Below, one piece after another: positions 12,061-24,729 of a stretch of DNA of 64,000 nt. A program made the position numbers and the translations under genes. The notes beneath the pieces are model-generated. The model searched no databases. It saw nothing but the letters and a program-made list of their open reading frames with translations, and was not told the DNA's origin. Each line of letters begins with the position of its first letter. Within the stretch, counting starts at the first letter, position 1. The stretch is from Mytilisepta virgata (lineage: Eukaryota > Mollusca > Bivalvia > Mytilida > Mytilidae): NCBI GenBank assembly GCA_028015205.1, contig CM051517.1, forward strand, positions 60,325,455 through 60,389,454, given 5' to 3'.

Positions 12061-12884
12061 TAAACAAACTGAATAAGACGACATACGCCACCCAACAGAC
12101 AGAACCCGGATAAAAATATACACAAGAACAGAACAGTCAGGATAGTCTGACTTGGAACAGACACTGAACAGCGATGGTGCTGGACCGGTTTATGGGTACC
12201 CTAACCGCCAACTTATCTATCCTCGCTCTCTGTGTATAAAATCCAATACAGTATGATCACCAAAGTGATAATTGGTTTGGTGGCACACAATTTAGGTAGA
12301 AGTGTCTGTATTTGCTCGTTTTAAATGTAAAACTAATTAAGGCTCTCTGACTACTGGTTGCATATTGTTGCTCTATTAAACCTATAAGACAGAGATAACA
12401 CCCTCATCAAAGTTTTAATGCTATCTCGTCAAAGAGTTCAATAGATATCGGCGATAATCGTGAGAGGCCACTGTAGATTTAAAGTCTTCCAGTCATTTGG
12501 GGGAAGGGCAATTTTACAGGATATCTGTAGTCCTTAGAATTAAACGATATTAAGTAACTTCCAATTTTCTGTTGGTTATTGGCAAGACGTTTGCATTTAC
12601 TCGCGATATTACATTAGAATCTAGGATGGAAAAATCCGTATATAATAAGTGTTGTTCTGCAGCTAAAAGATAAGTGATAGCTATGATAATACTTTTTAAA
12701 AGTATTAAGAAGCTTGTGAAATCTATAACCCTGTAACATACGTTTTTTTGTAATTGTATGGTTTCGCTCGTAACCTTGAGCAAATGTGTATAAAACGTAC
12801 AAGCTGTGATATGTAAACACCATATGAAGGTATGTTTAAGTTAGTAATTGGAAAATTAAAGTCGTCCTTTTAGTCATAAGTTTA

Positions 12885-12888
<4 letters not shown>
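12061..12888. other. Intergenic sequence, no recognised gene
   Basis: It contains ACCAAAGTGATAATTGGTTTG near 12259, a small palindromic motif. The stretch at 12080-12240 looks like part of a dispersed repeat but has no second copy in the window. Confidence 0.4.

Positions 12889-12949
<61 letters not shown>
12889..12949. repeat. (TA)n microsatellite flanking a MITE on the left
   Basis: About 61 bp of alternating A and T. It abuts the TIR at 12950. Confidence 0.95.
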
Positions 12950-12950
<1 letters not shown>

Positions 12951-13706
12951 TGTGGATTCATTATTATTCGTTGTATACCAATTTTCGTGGTTTTCGTGGG
13001 TCCCAGTAAACAACGAATTTAAATATCCAACTAAAAATAATATTTTTTTCTTCAGCTTAAATGCACTGAAGTTTGAAGAGAGTTTTGATGTACCTATGAA
13101 CAATTGCGTTTTTACAGCATATACATGGATACTGACATATGATGAGTCAGCTATATCCATAGAGGATATAGTGTTTAATGTAATTTTGTCTTTGGTGACA
13201 TACAAACGCTCAAACAATTTTCTTTAAAAATATCTTGACTGTAAATTGTCGCAGAATTCACTTCCGGCTTTTTTATTCAAATATTCAAGAAAAATATTAA
13301 TCTTATAACAGCCTTTCTCATGAATTACAGAAAAAACAACTTGTCAAAAGATAATAAAGCAGAAATTAATGATCGTAATCGGTTTAAAGATATGTACGTA
13401 TATGCCCCGAGGTATTTGGTGACAAGTGATTGCAATTTTGTCAATAAATATTTCACACATAATTAGCCTAACAAATAAATAATTACGTCAATCTTGTTAA
13501 ATTCATGACAAATTTGAAGAATCTGTTTGTTAGACTTTTGTTTTATAAGCGCTTAACTTTACTGTACAATATCAAAGTCTGATTGGCACGTTTTGTCGCA
13601 GTATTTCAACAACTTTTTATATATTTTTCTAAGCCAGCAATCCACGAATTTACATATCCCACGAAATGCCTGTTTTTCTCTATCCACGAAAATAAATGAA
13701 TCCACA

Positions 13707-13707
<1 letters not shown>
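12950..13707. mobile_element. TA-flanked TIR element (MITE, Tc1/mariner-like by target site)
   Basis: The ends are an inverted pair: CTGTGGATTCATT on the left and AATGAATCCACAG on the right. The similarity extends inward through TTCGTGG-type words on the left and CCACGAA words on the right. Both ends abut TA, and both flanks are (TA)n tracts. The element is 758 bp. The interior has no transposase; the 91-codon frame at 12952-13227 and its antisense have no recognised motifs. The TA target fits the Tc1/mariner superfamily, but the class is inferred from target and TIR only. Confidence 0.8.

Positions 13708-13742
<35 letters not shown>
13708..13742. repeat. (TA)n microsatellite flanking the MITE on the right
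   Basis: About 34 bp of TA repeats immediately after the right TIR. Confidence 0.93.
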
Positions 13743-13744
<2 letters not shown>

Positions 13745-14540
13745 ATGTTCGATATCTATGGTAAGATATAAAATGAAACAGCATTTACTATTACTTTGCT
13801 TGGATGCATTTCTTTTGCATATTAAGGAAACTCTGGGTTATCAACAGTAAGTACATCATCAAGATACCCGCAATGAACACTGCCCTTTCCTGGATCTTGA
13901 TATCAATCAATTAATGTCATGTATATAATATACGGAATACCATGTATATGGGGATTGTAATGTGAATTGATAAATACGAAGCAAAATAAAATCCTTGGAG
14001 ACATGGTGGACATTTCAGATGGATAACATAATTGCTCAACTTCTATCAGTATCAACTGTCAATCCTAGGAAATGGCTTCGTTTATAATGGGTTAATGTCA
14101 ATCATACTTACAAGAGATTTCTTAATCGGATTTCATTTAAATTGAGAAGCCATCATGACACCATGCACATTAAAGAGCATTCGTAACTCAAGATAACCTT
14201 TATAATGTCAACGAAAACTATTCACAAAATGTAATAGACATCACAGCCGACCTGCAACCTAATTTGAATTTTTTGTCACAGGATTTTATTTCTAAATGAA
14301 TTGTGTTAAGTGTTGAATCCGTCAAAAAAAAATCTCCATAGATTAATAACACAATGGGTCAGACTCAGTACGTCGGGTTACCTTTAATGTGTATATAAGG
14401 ATTACATGTAATAACCATCTCATACGACAGGTATGTTTATAATGACCAGTAACTAAAAACCAATGTGACATGTAAGATCAAACATTCTATGTATAATACA
14501 AATTTGTGTGGATGAACAAGTTTCACAAAAATCTGGAATA
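13743..14540. other. Intergenic sequence, no recognised gene
   Basis: No coding or repeat structure that I can define. Confidence 0.4.
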
Positions 14541-15010
14541 TGTTATTGAAATGAATCCTTCATGAACGTTTTCAACATGTCCATAAACATACTAAGATCT
14601 TTTAAAAAGCTGTGGGAAGAGTTTATTACACAACATTGGTACCATCCATACACATATTTTTCCAAAATGGCTAGTTCAAAAACATCGAAAATCTGGGGAC
14701 AAATTCTTCAAGTGACATTATACTTCATGCATATATTTAATATAGCCCTAAACATTCTGAACGTTTCAAAGGTTTCGGTTAAACGTTTTAGGAGGAGTTC
14801 GCTACACACAATTGGTACCCTCAATACACATCTGTTGCGAAAAATTACTAAGTTCCACAACATTGTGCAAAATTTCAAGATCTGGATTGAAAGCTGTACG
14901 AGGAGTTGATTACAAAAAATAGATACCCTATCTTCCCTTCCCGCCCGCCGACCACCAGTTCAACATTCACCATACTATAAGCCGGTATTTCACTACGTGC
15001 AGCCCAGCAA
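14541..15010 (+). repeat. Degenerate core-repeat block
   Basis: Diverged units share phrases such as AAACATTCTGAACG, AGGAGTT..CTACACA and ATTGGTACCcTc at irregular spacing. The block ends in a CCGCCCGCCGACC-type sequence comparable to element tails elsewhere. It is probably an old non-autonomous element, with poorly defined boundaries. Confidence 0.4.
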
Positions 15011-15475
15011 AAAATTAGGTTTCAGAGTCGTGTCTTGTTCAAGACCATACTAATGATGGGTATAAATCAGCTCGCGCAAACTGAAGATATTTCCAATTAA
15101 ACATTTAATATAAAGTGTTTCAGGAGTAGATACCTAGTGGAAATTTAAATTTGTCTCTTTTTCCCTCAGGTCTTCCTTTCCATTTTGGTCTTTTAATATT
15201 CATGATATTGCAGGAAACTAATCAGAGATTGACCGACAGTAGTACACGTAAATAGTCGTTCAAGGCAGACTTTACTCTATCGAGACGATGCACTTACTAC
15301 CGCTTACACGAGATCAAATTTTAATAGGAAAACATTTCATCTTAGACTAATCAAGTACAATGTGGTGATTTATTCCTTTTAAAAGAACTGTGGGTTGAAG
15401 GAAGTAATTAAAATATAAATTATAATGAATAAACAAAATTTTCTATAATAATCTTGGGTAGTTATAATTAACAAC
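15011..15475. other. Intergenic sequence, no recognised gene
   Basis: Nothing recognised. Confidence 0.4.
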
Positions 15476-15479
15476 TAGA

Positions 15480-16543
15480 GGTAAGGGCTGTCAGAACGAC
15501 ACCCTACATGTGGCACCCCACATTTATTTGTAAACAAACATTCTTAACATGTTCAGTTTCCATTGCATTACAGTTTGCATATGTAACAAATAACCTTTGC
15601 AGAGATATATCACAACCCACTTTCATTGTAATCTACTTTTTTGGCCTATTTTTCCTTTTTGACCCTTCAAATCCTCAAAATGCAAAATAAAAGCATGCTT
15701 AGCATTAAAGTTTGCATCTGTAACAAATAACCTTTTCATAAATATATCACAACCCACTTTTACTATAATTTAACTATTTGGACCCTTTAAGCGACCTATA
15801 GCCCCTTAAACTGAAATTCACAAATTTCTTATTTTTTTTCTTTAGATAAAATTTTAGTAATTATAGTCTGTTTTCTGTTTTGGCCCTTTTTGGTCCCTCC
15901 CACCCCCCTTTAAAACAAATTGGAATTCCAAAACCTTGTTGCTCATTTACAGTTGGTACGTAAGCAACAATATGGCAACAATAAAAATGATTTAAATTTA
16001 AAAATGAAATAGGAGTTCGCGTCACAAAGCTCCTTGTTTATTTTGACCCTTTTAGAAGTTTGGAATTCCAACATCTTTTTCGCATCTGCAGTTAGCAAGC
16101 AACAATGTTACATAGTTATTTTAGTAATTGTGTTTTTTTTTTCTGTTTCGGCCCTTTTTGGTCCCTCCCACAGTCCTTTTAAAAAATTCGGAATTCCAAA
16201 ACCTTATTGCGCATCTTGTTGGAAAGCAATAATATGGCAACAATAAAAAAGGTTTAAATTCAAAAATGAAAGAGGAGTTCACGTCACAAGGCTCTTTGTA
16301 TAATTTGGCCCTTTATTGTCCCTCCCAGGCCCTCGTTTAAAAATTTGGAATTCCAAAACCTTATTGCGCTTCAATAGTTAGTAAGCAACAATATTGCACA
16401 AAACAAAATTGGTAAAAATTTAAAAGTGAAAAAGGACTTTGCGTCACAAGAAAGTGTGACGGACAGACAGACGACGTACGGACGGACGACCGCAACGACA
16501 ATATACCCGAACTTTTATTCGAAAGTGCGGGTATAATAAGGAA
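15480..16543 (+). mobile_element. GACGGAC / GTGCGGGTATAATAA family element, long copy
   Basis: Tandem core units are visible: TGTAACAAATAACCTTT at 15582 and 15719, and CGTCACAAnGCTC-type words near 16018, 16272 and 16443. The element ends with GTGACGGACAGACAGACG and then a strong terminal hairpin, TATACCCGAACTTT facing AAAGTGCGGGTATA (about 16500-16536), and AATAA. No coding sequence is present. The hairpin-terminated architecture resembles Helitron-like 3' ends. Confidence 0.65.
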
Positions 16544-17290
16544 ATACCGAACTGTAATTACTAAAATTCCTACAGAACTGTAATTATTAAAACGTATATA
16601 GAATTGTACAGAGACAAAGACATCGCGAAAAACCTGCAAAACGCTTGAATTTCTGGTTTTTATTTTAAGGTAACGGTGGACTTTGTTGAATTTTTCAAAT
16701 TTGCATGAACTTGTAAAATTAACAAGACAAATTTAAAAAAACAGAACAAAAAACTACAGAAAGCTGCCAACTCTAGATTTACCTGAAGATTTTAATTTGA
16801 CAACTATGGATTTTATGACAACTATGAATTTATTTTAAGATTTAACTTTTACTGAAAAAGTATGGATGTTTATTTTAGTGTTAATTTTAAACCAGCAGGT
16901 ATGTTAGGTAAGGTGGGGCTTAGGAACATTACAGCCCTATCCTAATTTAATTTAATACATAAAAAAAATCGTGAACACCGATTTATATCTGTTCGGCATC
17001 ATCAACAAGCTGTAAGGTTTGCAATAATAATCAATAGTTCATCTGAAACCATGACAATGCATCAGTAAATTATTAAAACCACTATGCGTAAACTGTAACA
17101 AATGTCTAGTAAACATACGTTATACATAAATAGACCCACAACACACTATCACCATTAATAACGATAGTGATCAAGTAATAATAGTAGACTACTAGTATTT
17201 ACCATGCTGGCAACATCTGACATTTAAAGGAATAATAACTACCGAAATAGATTGAATCATTGTTGTTTGCTTCTTCGTGACAACCATTTC
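16544..17290. other. Intergenic sequence, no recognised gene
   Basis: No recognised gene or repeat. Confidence 0.4.
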
Positions 17291-17296
17291 AACTAG

Positions 17297-17475
17297 GGGT
17301 GGTACGGATCGAAAGGGGACCGATTTTGACTGCCACTGTAAAAGGACGGATGGTTGGGTATGGTCAGATAAGTGAGCCTATTCTTTATCGAAAACTGCAT
17401 GCATGGAGTGTGGCATTCTCCAATCACGTTACCCACTATGGTCCGCGATCAGGCTTTCCGTATTACGACCCAACG
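17297..17475 (+). mobile_element. SINE-like interspersed repeat (family A), truncated copy
   Basis: It carries the family's shared order: ACCGATTTTGACTGCCACTG, then GGATGGTTGGGTA, then GTGTGGCATTCTCCAA, ACCCACTATGGTCCG and GGCTTTCCGTATTACGACC. The same order is found at 21130-21430 and 32808-33085, and reversed at about 62218-62385. The open frames at 17299-17684 are translations of it. Confidence 0.65.
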
Positions 17476-17990
17476 ATAGAGTTTCCTACTATGGAAATAG
17501 AAGTAGCACTAAGGATGAAAATTTAGTTGGTGATCACATGCATGTACCTGTTCAGTGGTATCGCGTCAGTGGTAGTGAACTCAAACTAAGATACCAAAGC
17601 CTTTCCATACGACAAAGGATTTACATCAGGTACACACGTGATCTAAACTCTGAAACCCAAAAAGTGAACAACAAACCATTGTAATAGAAATAAACGGAAC
17701 TTGACAGTTTAGACAAAGTCCAAGTATGGTCATTGAACGAGGAAGCATAAACCCTACTCGGAACAGATTTTTTAAATTCAGTAACTGAAAATTTCCTGTA
17801 GTCCTGTCAACGATTAGTTCGTGGTTCCTCAGACTTCAATCGGCCGGTTTCAGAATTTCCACACAGCGCGCGTATGTCCTCTTCAGTCACTATTCTTACA
17901 TGTATGTGGGTAATTTATTAAACAAATGTAATTAAAGCACTGAGGTGGGCATAACGCAAAACTAACTAGAACTGTGAGAGGACCTCACTA
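17476..17990. other. Intergenic sequence, no recognised gene
   Basis: No recognised gene or repeat. Confidence 0.4.
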
Positions 17991-17994
17991 ACTA

Positions 17995-18600
17995 TACCCC
18001 CGCTACTGTTAATTTAATGGACTAGGGCATCCTTATCATGGTGAATTGTCTCACAATTTCACAAAGTCCAACTTGGTATAACTGAGGGAAAAATAAATGC
18101 ACCAAGATATCCTTCACATGCGCACATCTACATATTAGGATCTTGCACTATACACCGTTTCATGAGCTTCTATGACGCATGTTGGAGAAGTCGCGATGAT
18201 CAATTGCATAGTGAATTGTTTCATAATTTCTAAGTCGAACTGGGTATAACTCAGGGAAAAATACAAGGACCACGATATACTTTGCATGTGCACATCTACA
18301 TATTAAGATCTTACAGTATACAAAATTTCATGAGCTTCTGATGAAGCATGTTGGAGAAGTCGCGATGACAAAATGCATGGTGAATTGTCTCACAATTTCT
18401 AAGTTCAACTGGGCAGAAATCCATGGAAAATTGATGGACAACAAAATCCTTTACACAGCAGAGTTTACTTGTCATTATCTTATGTTATAACAAGTTTAGC
18501 TGAAATATGACAAAAGATGTGGACGTTTGTTCGGACAGTCGGACAGACAGGCTGATTCCTATATACTCCCAAACTTTGTTTGCGGGGGTTATAATAAGTT
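17995..18600 (+). mobile_element. GACGGAC-type element with ~170-bp core units
   Basis: GTGAATTGTnTCACAATTTC words start units at 18041, 18211 and 18380, giving periods of 170 and 169 bp (2.3 units). The element ends with GTTCGGACAGTCGGACAGAC and a hairpin-like end (TATACTCCCAAACTTTG / GCGGGGGTTATAATAA). It is related in design to the 15480-16543 element. Confidence 0.65.
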
Positions 18601-18985
18601 GTCTTAGTTTTATCTCCTGTGAAACTCACTGGGTGATTAGGTCCAACATTTGATGGAGTTACCCTTGGGTAACCTTTCAAAATGTTCTCGGTGTTTACAA
18701 TTGGTGAGCGGTTAAACAAAAACTCCCCTGAAACTGAACATGCGAGGCTAAAAGGTGGAAAGGTCTTACGAAATCCTCCGCAAAAAATAAAACTTTAAAA
18801 ACATCTATTTCTGAAACTACTTAGCAAATTTAATTCAAACGTTGGTAAAATAATCCTTAGATGGTATATCAACCAATTCTATAATATATCAATATAGTTC
18901 GGAAAGCTGCAAGAGCTGCATAAAGCAATCGATTTTGACTTCCAATGGAAAAGATTGAGATGTGTAATATGCATCTAAATCCGTG
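18601..18985. other. Intergenic sequence, no recognised gene
   Basis: Nothing recognised. Confidence 0.4.
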
Positions 18986-18987
18986 AA

Positions 18988-20191
18988 TAGAGGCTCACCT
19001 GGCTTTTATCAGTCTATTTGAAAATGTAAGCTGTTCTGTATCCACAGTGCTGTTAAAGAAACACAAAATATTTAAGCAACCTTTATATTTGACCTAAGAA
19101 AGGCGGAATATTTGCATATGTCTTTCCATATGAGATTCCTGCCAACTATGGTTGCAGTCGACCCATTATTTCCTGAACAAATGACAGAAAGTCTTTCCTA
19201 TATGGTTTCAATGGAAATTTTGAACAGCCGCAGCTATCAGCTGATCAGATGAATCTCAAGCAAACGTAGATCGTTTGTAGAGGGTATTGTTGTTCTCATC
19301 CTGCAAAGTTTCAAAACATTTCATAGTGTAGTTTCCGAGAAGATTTTCGGAAATTGGCCAATCAACAATGGCCTCTGACAGCCATGTTGTTCACTCCATC
19401 GAAACCAAATGTTGATAGTTGGTAGAGGTCCTTCCATACATCTTCCCTGCCAACGTTGTTTACAATCTGCCTATTAGTTCCTGAGCAACTGACAAAAGGG
19501 TCCTTTCCAAATATAGATCCAATGGAAAGTTTAAACAGCCGCAGCCACCGGTTGAGCGAATGAATCTCAACAGAAAGTGGATGATTTATGGAGGGTATTG
19601 TTGTCATCAAACCTGCAGTTTCAAAACATTTCATGATGTAGTTTCAGGAGATTTGTGAAAAATGGCTAATAAAAATCAAAGATGGCCTCAGGCGGCTATA
19701 TTGTTCATCCATCCGGAACCAAAGTTGAAACTTTAATAGAGGTCTTTCCATACATAATTTCTTCCAACTCACGTTACAAACTGCCCATCAGTTTCTTGAG
19801 CAATCACAAATAAGTCTTTTCCCATATGGTTTCAATGGAAACTTTGAACAGCCGCAACCGTCGGTTGAGCAGATGAATCTCAACCAAAAGTGGATTGTTT
19901 TTAGAGGGTATTGTTGTCATCAATCCCGCAAAGTTTCAAAACATTTCAAAATTTATTTTCAGAGAAGATTTTTTGAAAATTGGCCGATAAAAATCAAAGA
20001 TGTTCTATGTCGGTCAAATTGTTCATCCAACCGGAACAAATGGTGGATTGTTTCTAGGGGTCCCTTCATACATCATCCTACCAAGTTTGGTTACAATCCG
20101 CCAAGTAGTTTCAGGGATCAAAAGGTGAAAAGTTTACGGACGCAGTGATGACATAAGCTCAAATGGCCTATAGGCCAGATGAGCTGAAAAG
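18988..20191 (+). mobile_element. GCTCACCTG-type element with ~312-bp higher-order repeats
   Basis: The left end is reduced to GAGGCTCACCTGG. The right end is a hairpin, AGCTCAAATGGCC-TATA-GGCCAGATGAGCT (about 20156-20185), followed by GAAAAG. GAGGGTATTGTTG recurs at about 19279, 19591 and 19904 (periods 312 and 313), i.e. twice about 156 bp. No protein is encoded; the frames at 19362-19634 and 19873-20148 are repeat translations. Confidence 0.7.
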
Positions 20192-20610
20192 TAATACGTT
20201 AGTAAATTGTGACATACATACAATGCAAATAAGGATAATACATTTAACATATACACGGAAAAGTTATTTAAATACTCTGCAATTGCAAAGGCAGCCAATT
20301 TTCATATGTTCAAATGTAAACATGTTTGTCCTGATTTTTTAAGGTTTTATGGTGCTTTTATTAGTCTAAGCCGTAACTAATTCAGATATGTCAGAATACG
20401 ACTAAAGATGCGTTAATGGCAGCAAATAATTTCATTCTCTACTAAGTTAAAATAATGGCTTCATTCTTAATTGAACAATGCGTCAATCATACTTATATTT
20501 TCTGTAATCTTGCACCTATTAGGATCTGATCTACGGAAAGAGGTATACGTGTAGGAGATACATTTATTCATGTTTTCAAAAATTAATTAAATCCAGTTCC
20601 GTTGCTAAAT
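20192..20610. other. Intergenic sequence, no recognised gene
   Basis: Nothing recognised. Confidence 0.4.
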
Positions 20611-20745
20611 GATTACATGAAAGATAGTTTTATTATAACTTACAACAAGTCTAAATCATTACATGAAAGAGTTTTATTCTAACTTACAACAAGTCTAAAT
20701 GATTACATGAAAGAGTTTTATTCTAACTTACAACCAGTCTATATC
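20611..20745. repeat. Three-copy ~45-bp minisatellite
   Basis: Units begin at 20611, 20657 and 20701 with ATTACATGAAAGA and end with AAGTCTAAAT or a variant. Copies two and three are almost identical. Confidence 0.9.
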
Positions 20746-21125
20746 GGGTCGCATAAAGTCTTTAAAAATCCAGTGTCCAGCTTGCCAATGAAGGTCATGT
20801 GTCCGGTATTGGGAGCTAGTTTTGGAAGAAATTACCGAAGACATAATATATAAAAATGTTCTTACCTATTCTGCTAGTTTTTCCCCGTTATTTAATTTGT
20901 GGCTCGTGTCGCGAATCGCCTTTTTGTATGTAACTGACTACATTTTTGTAAATATTATCCTTCATGTGAATCCAGAAATAAACGGTGTGTACTCTTCTCT
21001 TTACATATTAGACCTCCGACTTCATGTTTTCAGGGTTGACGTTTTTCGGTTTTGGAATGTAGAACTTATTTTTGGGTTTACCATTGTAAGATGCATATAC
21101 ACCCGAGAGAAACTGGCAAAACATG
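20746..21125. other. Intergenic sequence, no recognised gene
   Basis: One 102-codon frame at 20822-21130 has no domain, no splice logic and no conserved motif that I can see. It may be chance. Confidence 0.4.
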
Positions 21126-21430
21126 ATTGATTGATTGACTAACGCATCTTTAGGACGAGAACCAGTTCAAGAATTTATCAAACAATTCAAATTGGGGTTT
21201 AGCGAGGAGACAGATGGGAACATATTTTGATTGCCACTGTAAAAGGGTGGATGGATGGGTAGGATCGGATAATTTAGCGTTCTGTAGCGGCATAAGCCTA
21301 CTTTTTAGAAAACTACCATGACTACAGAAGAGGTCTTTAGGGAAGTTTTAGGAAGTGTGGCATTTTCTAAACATGTTACCCACTATGGTTCACAGTCAGG
21401 CTTTCCGTATTATGACCTGACAACGCCAAA
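21126..21430 (+). mobile_element. SINE-like interspersed repeat (family A)
   Basis: It begins with TTGATTGATTGACT, then AGGACGAGAACCAGTTCAAG, then the shared TTTGATTGCCACTGTAAAAG, GTGTGGCATTTTCTAA, ACCCACTATGGTTC and GGCTTTCCGTATTATGACC. The AGGACGAGAAC word is also present in the body of the tRNA-headed SINEs at 34.2 and 63.4 kb. Confidence 0.65.
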
Positions 21431-22930
21431 CAAGAGGGCCTCCCCTATCCGCCACCTGGGGACGCACTATGCATCTCTTGGTTGGACTCCCGTGACCCAT
21501 CACAGGTGCCTAGGCGCAGCAAGTGAATTTCCTTATCTGAATATTTAGGGTGTCAACGGAACACAAAAATATCACTGAAAGTTATGTGCACGGTTTTCAA
21601 CGGAGATCTTGCAGAGAAACATACTGGCGATATCTTCAAATTTCAAGTCGGTAGTCTTCATTCAAATTTCAAGAGTACTTGGTTCAGATGAGGATGGATG
21701 ATGTTTGTGTTCACCATCAAATCTGTTAGGCTACCCTAATCCCTACCCCCGCACCTTACTTGGACGCAATGATTGATGTCCAGGAGAACCAAGACAACTC
21801 CAACAGCTTCTGGTTTTTTTTGGGTTTTTTTGCTCAGTTTGCTGCAAGGGTGTCTTCTTTGGGAATTGTTTTGTCCCTCAGTCTCGTTTTTTTTTTTTTG
21901 GGTAAAAAACTCAATTCATCCCAAAGAAGACAAACTTGCAAATGGGTTAATTTTGGGACATGCATATCGCCATCTTACAACGAGGTGGAGAGAAAGGTGT
22001 GGAGCTTCCCATGAATAATGCAAAAATAATGGAACCGTATCAGGTATATAACCACCCAGTATGACATTCCGTAATGGCATGTTCCTTTGGATTAGTTGGA
22101 ATTGTTTGGATGCCATACGAGAAACCAAATTTCAAGCTTGGGTGACTTCAAGGAAATGTTGAGGCAAGATCGTGTATTGTTACAATATAACAAAGAAATT
22201 TTGAAACCCGCACCTTAAGACGTTCCAGACGGCTCTGCTGATTAAACTCTTGTGCAAAATCACATGTGTAACATGTATTCAAATATCTAGAAAAAAGTTC
22301 TTCAAACCACAAGATATATAAAATGTGTATTATTGAAATTGTGGCACAGTATGGATGTCGACACATAATAAAAAAAATTGCAGTACAATACAAATAAAAA
22401 AGTGATCCCGTAAAATTTGTGGTGCGATGGGATCAAGTACATGTTGACGAACAATCCAAACTAAATCCGATCAGCGGTCTCAGGAGTTGCGCTGACAAAG
22501 TGTACCTATAGTGCCAAATGCAGAAAAAAAGATAAAAGTCCAATTGCGGCGGGGATAAAAAAGATAACATTGTAGCTACAGCATAAGATACTTTTCTGCT
22601 GAAATATAAATATGTGTATCTATGCTGTTGTTTTGAGCAATGATGGAATATTTCTTCGGTGGCAATTTGTTATGTATTTCGTACTTTAAATACAAAATTA
22701 AAAACAAAAGAAATAAAATAGAATGAAATAATTGTTTTTCAATGCGTGACAGTTTTATTGAAAATAACGTTACTTTGTCTCCTGAAATGTCATGCATGCC
22801 ACATTCTATAGACCGTTACATTTCTAGTTTTTTTTTTTGTGAATTGAACTCAATAAACAAAATTAAATCCTGATCTTAAAGAAACTAATTCCGATTATAT
22901 GATTTCAAATTTATCAATACAATGCTATTA
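21431..22930. other. Intergenic sequence, no recognised gene
   Basis: Contains T-rich runs (21817-21900) and short frames without motifs. No gene or bounded repeat is supported. Confidence 0.4.
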
Positions 22931-22935
22931 AACTG

Positions 22936-23353
22936 TGTCGAACCACAATACATCTTATAAAATTAAATTCCAGTCGACATATACCATTAAGTTTTTAGCC
23001 AGTGCATTTGATTTTTGCTAATAAATCATTAGTGTTTATAAATTCCCCTTGTTTACCGTGATTTAAATTAAATGTTAACTGGGTAAAGAGCAATAACTGA
23101 CCAGTATCTCTTATTAGATACAAGAAAATCCAACAGAAGTTGTCCTAGAAGTTGTTTCTAGTTATATTAAATGGCTGAATTATATTAGCAGGTAGTAGTC
23201 CCTCAATTTCATGTCATTTAAATCACGATTAAAAATAGAAAGTTATTAACCCAAATGATTTATTACCGATCAAAAATCAAAAGTACTGGCTAAAAACTGT
23301 TAATGGTATATGTCGACAGCAATTTAAATTTACAAGATGTATTGTGGTTCCAC
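22936..23353. mobile_element. Foldback element with ~105-140-bp inverted arms
   Basis: The left arm (about 22936-23075) and right arm (about 23205-23353) are reverse complements with moderate divergence. Both contain GTCGACATATACCATTAA, TTTTTAGCCAGT, a TAATAAATCATT word and CACAATACATCTT (reversed on the right). The central spacer is about 130-200 bp. The right arm alone is duplicated again at about 23731-23870. Confidence 0.75.
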
Positions 23354-24243
23354 ACATATATTTATATTTACAAGAAAAGATTAAAAAGCTCGATAGACAT
23401 GTAGTTTTTGGGTGGACACAGTCTATGTTTAATAGGACCACCTAAGGACCAATTCTGCCAAGTTCTGTTCCAATAAGCTTTGTGGGTTTAGACAAGAACA
23501 TTTTTTAAAATGAATTTTGCCATAGGGTCCTGTGGTAAACTAGGTTCGGCTGTCGCGGCCATCTTGGTCGACTTTTTGGGTCATCCGACACATTTCTGGC
23601 AGAGGGCCATTCAAGGACCATTTCTGCCAAGTCTAGTTCCAACTGGCTTTGTAGTTTCAGACGAAGATTTTAAATGAATTTTCCCATAGGGTCCTATGTT
23701 AAACTATGTTCGGCTGTGCGGCCATCTTGGTTTAAATCACGATTAACAATAGAAATTTATTAACCCAAATGATTTATTAGCGACCAAAAAGCAATAGCAC
23801 TGGCTTAAAACTGTTAATGGTATATGTCGACAGCAATTTAATTTTACAAGATGTATTGTGGTTCCATACATATATTTATATTTACAAGGAAAGATTAAAA
23901 AGCTCGATAGACATGTTTTAGGGTGGACAGTTTTATGTTTAATAGGACCACCTAAGGACCGATTCTGCCAAGTTCGGTTCCAATAGGCTTAGTGGTTTTA
24001 GACAAGAACATTTTTTAATGAATTTTGCCACAGGCTCCTATGATAAACTAAGTTCGGCTGTCACGGTCATCTTGGTTGACTTTCTGGGTCATCCGACATA
24101 TTTCTAGCAGAGGGTCATTCAAGGACCATTTCTCCAGGTCTGGTTCCAACTGGCTCTGTAGTTTCAGACCAGAAGATTTTAAATGAATTTTCCCATAGGG
24201 TCCCATGTTAAACTATGTTCGACTGGTTCGGCCATCTTGGTCG
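23217..24243. repeat. Two-copy tandem segmental duplication, period ~514 bp
   Basis: TTTAAATCACGATTAA starts both units, at 23217 and 23731. Each unit contains a foldback arm followed by core repeats with CGGCCATCTTGGTCGAC. The duplication joins part of the foldback element to part of the GCTCACCTG-type element, so it post-dates both insertions. Confidence 0.85.
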
Positions 24244-24729
24244 ACAGTCCGGGTCATCCGATGAATATTTGAAATAGGAAAATCTTAGGACCATTGCTTC
24301 CAAGTTCTGTTCCAATTGGCTCAGTGGTTTCAGGCAAAAAGATTTTTAAATGAATTTCCCTTAGGGTCCTACGTTAAACTTAGTTCGCCATCTTCGTTAA
24401 TCTTCCGGGTCATCGGACATAATTCTGAAAGAAGACCATCTATAATGACCATTGCTGCCATGTCTGGTTCCAACTGGCCATGTACTTACATAGAATATTT
24501 TTTAAATTCATCCCGCTTTTTTTCTATTTTTAGTCACAGCAGCCATGTAGGTTGGAAGTCGGGGATGTCCTGTTATTTTAAAGGGACCATACATGGACTA
24601 TTTCACTAAAGTTTGGTCCGAATTGGCTGAAGTTTCAGAGATTTTTTTATAATTATGGCAGGGTGGACAGACGACGGGCGTTAAGTGATGTTAAAAGCCC
24701 ACATTTTAGGCCATGTGAGCTAAAAAGGA
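23395..24729 (+). mobile_element. GCTCACCTG-type element, right part
   Basis: Core units are marked by GGCCATCTTGG-like words at 23558, 23720, 24065, 24229 and 24387; local spacing is 158-164 bp except across the duplication. The end reads GGACAGACGACGGGCGTTAAG and then GGCCATGTGAGCTAAAAAGG at about 24709-24728. No left hairpin end is visible, so the left side is truncated or masked by the duplication. Confidence 0.65.

Noticed and set aside
12882..13217. 111-codon minus-strand ORF
   Set aside because: Its end is a Tyr-Ile run from the (TA)n tract and the rest is MITE sequence.
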